From an uncultured Flaviramulus sp. (GTDB lineage Bacteria > Bacteroidota > Bacteroidia > Flavobacteriales > Flavobacteriaceae): 64,000 bases of DNA. The notes under the pieces are model-generated. The model was given only the letters and a program-made list of their open reading frames with translations, was not told the DNA's origin and ran no database searches. How positions within the stretch are numbered: the first letter of the stretch is position 1; each line of letters opens with the position of its first letter. Of this stretch, positions 61,881-64,000 are shown piece by piece. Location of the stretch: NCBI GenBank assembly GCA_947501105.1, contig CANMUP010000002.1, positions 62,001 through 126,000 of the forward strand, in the 5' to 3' direction. Both the position numbers and the translations under genes were made by a program.

Positions 61881-62300
61881 ATGGGAAAGATAAAAGAATA
61901 TTCGAATGGAGAAACTACCGTAGTTTGGGAAGCCGAAAAATGTATTCATTCTGCTATTTGTGCCAAAGGTTTGCCAGAAGTATTTCAACCTAGAGACAGA
62001 CCTTGGGTTAAAATTGATGGAGCAAACACTGAAACCATTATAAACCAAGTAAAAGCATGTCCTTCAGGTGCTTTAAGATTTTATATGAATGCTGAAGGGG
62101 ATGAGTCGTCTGAAACCTTAGAAACAAAAGTTGAGGTTTTAGAAAATGGCCCTTTATTGGTTTACGGAACACTTAAAGTTACTCATAAAGATGGTTCGTC
62201 TGAGACTAAAAATAAAACAACCGCTTTTTGTAGATGTGGCGCATCAAACAATAAACCATTTTGTGATGGCGCACATGTAAAAGAATCGTTTATAGGTTAA
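61881..62300 (+). CDS. Two-domain iron-sulfur protein (Fer4_19 + CDGSH)
   Basis: 139 residues. Residues 1-75 form a mono-cluster 4Fe-4S domain of the YjdI/Fer4_19 type: EKCIHSAICAKGLPEVF and QVKACPSGALRF supply the cysteines. Residues 105-135 form a CDGSH finger with C-x-C-x2-S-x3-P-x-C-D-G-A-H (CRCGASNNKPFCDGAH), which holds a 2Fe-2S cluster by three Cys and one His. The fusion suggests electron or cluster transfer within one chain. The physiological partner is unknown. Confidence 0.88.
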   Translation: MGKIKEYSNGETTVVWEAEKCIHSAICAKGLPEVFQPRDRPWVKIDGANTETIINQVKACPSGALRFYMNAEGDESSETLETKVEVLENGPLLVYGTLKVTHKDGSSETKNKTTAFCRCGASNNKPFCDGAHVKESFIG

Positions 62301-62323
62301 TGATATTATTATTCTATAAAAGG

Positions 62324-62358
62324 GAAAAGCGCTTCAACCATTGATTGAAGCGCTTTTC
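62324..62358 (+). terminator. Terminator of the CDGSH gene
   Basis: GAAAAGCGCTTCAA and TTGAAGCGCTTTTC form a perfect 14-bp stem around a 7-base loop. Confidence 0.85.
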
Positions 62359-62454
62359 ATATATATAGGCGCAAATGCGGAAAAAACTATTTATACTTTA
62401 TATACGGACTTAGTCGTAATTTAGATTAGTAAATTACAGAAAAGAAAAAAAAAG

Positions 62455-63102
62455 TTATTCTAAGATTACTTTCACATCTGAAAGTTTAAGATTCCAATCG
62501 CCTTCTGCTTTTTTATGATCTAAGGCTATTTTTAAACCATTAAAATCTTGGTAGTTTTCAAAAGTGTTAATTAGTCCCGCTTCTGGTTTATTACCTCTTC
62601 TAAACACCCATTCTTTAATAATATAATCATCTCCATAAAAAATATCGTAAGCATCTCCAGGGGTATAACCGCCCTCATTAGAATAGGTTAATGTAATCTT
62701 ATTCATTTCTACATTACCAATTGGTGTTTTTACTTTTATAGGTTCAGAAATGGTAGTTCCTTCGTCCCAAACTAGCTGAAACGGAATGAGTAACCAGAAT
62801 TTATCGTTTATAAATCCACGATCGGCCTTCATTGCAATACTATCCATGGAATTCCTGTTGTAACTTATGGTGTCTTTAGAAGTTGTTAATTTAACATCAT
62901 TTGTTTTCGGATTCCATACCCAGTTTCTGTTTCCAGCAAAAGTAAAAGTGATTTCGGTAACTTTTTTCCAGTTTTCAAAACCATGGGCATTTGCTATTTT
63001 TTCAGCTATAGAAAGTTCTGATTCTACTATTTTTGTTTCAGCTTTTTGTTTGCAACCAATAAAAAGCAATGCTATAAAAGTGAAGTAAATGAAGTTTTTC
63101 AT
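62455..63102 (-). CDS. Putative lipoprotein, DUF6503-like
   Basis: 215 residues from the ATG at 63100-63102; a longer frame to 63147 would overlap the divergent methyltransferase and hides the signal. The lipobox is ALLFIGCKQ. The mature part begins with a short helix (IANAHGFENWKKVTEITFTF) and continues as a beta-rich domain with WLLIPFQLVWDEGT and YDIFYGDDYIIKEWVFRRG, resembling lipoprotein-localisation-like folds. The DUF6503 label is from memory and uncertain. Function unknown. Confidence 0.65.
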   Translation of the reverse strand: MKNFIYFTFIALLFIGCKQKAETKIVESELSIAEKIANAHGFENWKKVTEITFTFAGNRNWVWNPKTNDVKLTTSKDTISYNRNSMDSIAMKADRGFINDKFWLLIPFQLVWDEGTTISEPIKVKTPIGNVEMNKITLTYSNEGGYTPGDAYDIFYGDDYIIKEWVFRRGNKPEAGLINTFENYQDFNGLKIALDHKKAEGDWNLKLSDVKVILE

Positions 63103-63136
63103 AAATTTAGATTTTTTGTAAAGATATAATTTGAAG

Positions 63137-63937
63137 ATGACAACCAATAATGATTATTTTAAAACCAATAAAAGCACTTGGAACGAAAAAGTAAAAGTGC
63201 ATGCTAAAAGCGAGATGTACCATTTGGATGATTTTAAAAAAGGAAAGTCATCTTTAATGCCTTATGAGTTGGAAGCTTTAGGTGATGTAAATAGCAAATC
63301 GTTATTGCACTTACAATGTCATTTTGGTCAAGATACATTAAGCTGGAGTAGGTTAGGGGCAAAATGTACAGGAGTTGATTTAAGTGATGAAGGAATAAAA
63401 CTTGCAAAACAATTAAATGAAGAATTAAATCTAGATGCAAACTTTATGTGTTGCAATGTTTTGGATACTTCTGATTTTATAAAGGAAACTTTTGATATCG
63501 TTTTTACAAGCTACGGTGTTATAGGTTGGTTGCCCAATTTGAAACCTTGGGGAAAAATGATTGCTGAAAGGCTTAATAAAGGCGGAACTTTTTATATGGC
63601 AGAATTTCACCCAATTGTTTGGATGTTCGATTATTTAGAAGATAAACCTGTTATGAAATACGGGTATATGCAAGAGGAAGTTATATATGAAGAGTATGAA
63701 GGGACTTATGCTAATGAAAATTCAAAAATGATTAGCAAAGAATATGGTTGGAATCATGGATTGGGAGAAGTTGTTTCAGCTTTAACCGAAGCTGGTTTGC
63801 ATATTGAATATTTAAAGGAACACGACGAGAGTCCTTATGATGTGCTACCAGATTTGGTTAAAACAGATTCAGGAATGTATACTACTAAAGATAAATTATA
63901 TCCTTTGATTTTTGAATTAAAGGCAACGAAGTTGTAG
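63137..63937 (+). CDS. Class I SAM-dependent methyltransferase
   Basis: 266 residues from the ATG at 63137; a TTG two codons earlier is less likely. Motifs: LLHLQCHFGQDTLSWSRLGA (motif I form with H-F-G-Q-D), TGVDLSDEGIKLAKQL, and FDIVFTSYGVIGWLPNLKPW. This variant of motif I is common among small methyltransferases of Bacteroidota and Firmicutes with no assigned substrate. It stands alone and repeat copy D follows it. Confidence 0.85.
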   Translation: MTTNNDYFKTNKSTWNEKVKVHAKSEMYHLDDFKKGKSSLMPYELEALGDVNSKSLLHLQCHFGQDTLSWSRLGAKCTGVDLSDEGIKLAKQLNEELNLDANFMCCNVLDTSDFIKETFDIVFTSYGVIGWLPNLKPWGKMIAERLNKGGTFYMAEFHPIVWMFDYLEDKPVMKYGYMQEEVIYEEYEGTYANENSKMISKEYGWNHGLGEVVSALTEAGLHIEYLKEHDESPYDVLPDLVKTDSGMYTTKDKLYPLIFELKATKL

Positions 63938-63967
63938 AGTTAATAGAGCCTTTTGGAAAGGTTTGTT

Positions 63968-64000
63968 TAACGTGTTTGTGTATCGTTAGTTGCGTTTGTA
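63968..64000 (-). repeat. Dispersed intergenic repeat, copy D (cut by window end)
   Basis: TTTAACGTGTTTGTGTATCGTTAGTTGCG matches the right-hand end of copy A (17003-17035) almost base for base. The rest, and any minus-strand gene attached to it, lies beyond the window. Confidence 0.7.

Overview
The window is a gene-dense, AT-rich stretch of a bacterial chromosome, almost certainly from a marine member of the family Flavobacteriaceae (Bacteroidota). The evidence is threefold. Two type IX secretion (T9SS) genes (porT, and a DUF5103 'plug' gene) and a TamA-like lipoprotein gene (tamL) are Bacteroidota markers. A complete Na+-translocating NADH:quinone reductase operon with its flavin transferase gene apbE points to a sodium-based marine lifestyle. 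Recognisable promoters have the Bacteroidota form, with a TAnnTTTG -7 box. No rRNA, prophage, integrase, transposase or CRISPR array is visible. One tRNA (Gly, anticodon UCC) is present.

Layout. 1-8.5 kb: 5' part of fbaA, tamL, an rRNA/tRNA methyltransferase, porT, ubiE/menG and the potassium uptake pair trkA-trkH. 8.5-11.2 kb: small membrane proteins of unknown function, a LuxR-type response regulator and an orphan terminator that may mark a small RNA. 11.2-19.5 kb: aspartate aminotransferase, fatty acid desaturase, rsmG, a TPR protein, an ECF42-type sigma factor with its YCII-domain partner, a GNAT gene and the proline catabolic dehydrogenase pruA. 19.7-24.6 kb: an accessory-looking stretch of NRDE, DUF2200, lipoprotein, alcohol dehydrogenase and DUF3592-like genes. 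24.8-34.3 kb: apaG, T9SS plug, nqrABCDEF, a small conserved gene and apbE. 34.3-42.5 kb: housekeeping genes (map, gpmI, a CoA-transferase, an M48 protease, tRNA-Gly, pepE). 42.6-47.8 kb: two CarboxypepD_reg-like proteins, DUF6702, an M1 metallopeptidase and tatA. 47.9-52.4 kb: a hybrid histidine kinase, an O-methyltransferase and a POT transporter. 52.5-61.8 kb: a kynurenine (tryptophan) degradation cluster on the minus strand. It runs kynU, kmo, a RidA-type 2-aminomuconate deaminase, GIY-YIG, aminomuconate-semialdehyde dehydrogenase, GNAT, SDR, 3-hydroxyanthranilate dioxygenase, ACMS decarboxylase and a 7TM protein. 61.9-64 kb: a CDGSH iron-sulfur protein, a lipoprotein and a methyltransferase.

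How the genes work together. NqrABCDEF oxidises NADH, reduces menaquinone (ubiE/menG acts in menaquinone synthesis) and exports Na+. ApbE attaches FMN to NqrB and NqrC. The kynurenine cluster takes kynurenine through 3-hydroxyanthranilate to 2-aminomuconate and beyond. The first steps (tryptophan dioxygenase, formamidase) are not in the window.

The most unusual content is non-coding. (1) A family of about 130-140 bp intergenic repeats (17003, 22511, 23651, and a cut copy at 63968) sits next to single minus-strand genes. Short inverted repeats carrying GTTAGGC/GCCTAAC-like cores bound these genes, a layout reminiscent of integron gene cassettes and attC sites. (2) Two 152-bp elements (24701 and 44277) share their ends but carry different internal REP-like palindromes. 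(3) Several REP-like palindromes lie inside the kynurenine operon: a pair in inverted orientation brackets a GIY-YIG gene, and another is translated in frame at the N-terminus of the RidA protein. (4) Heptamer repeats occur upstream of ridA and between nqrD and nqrE.
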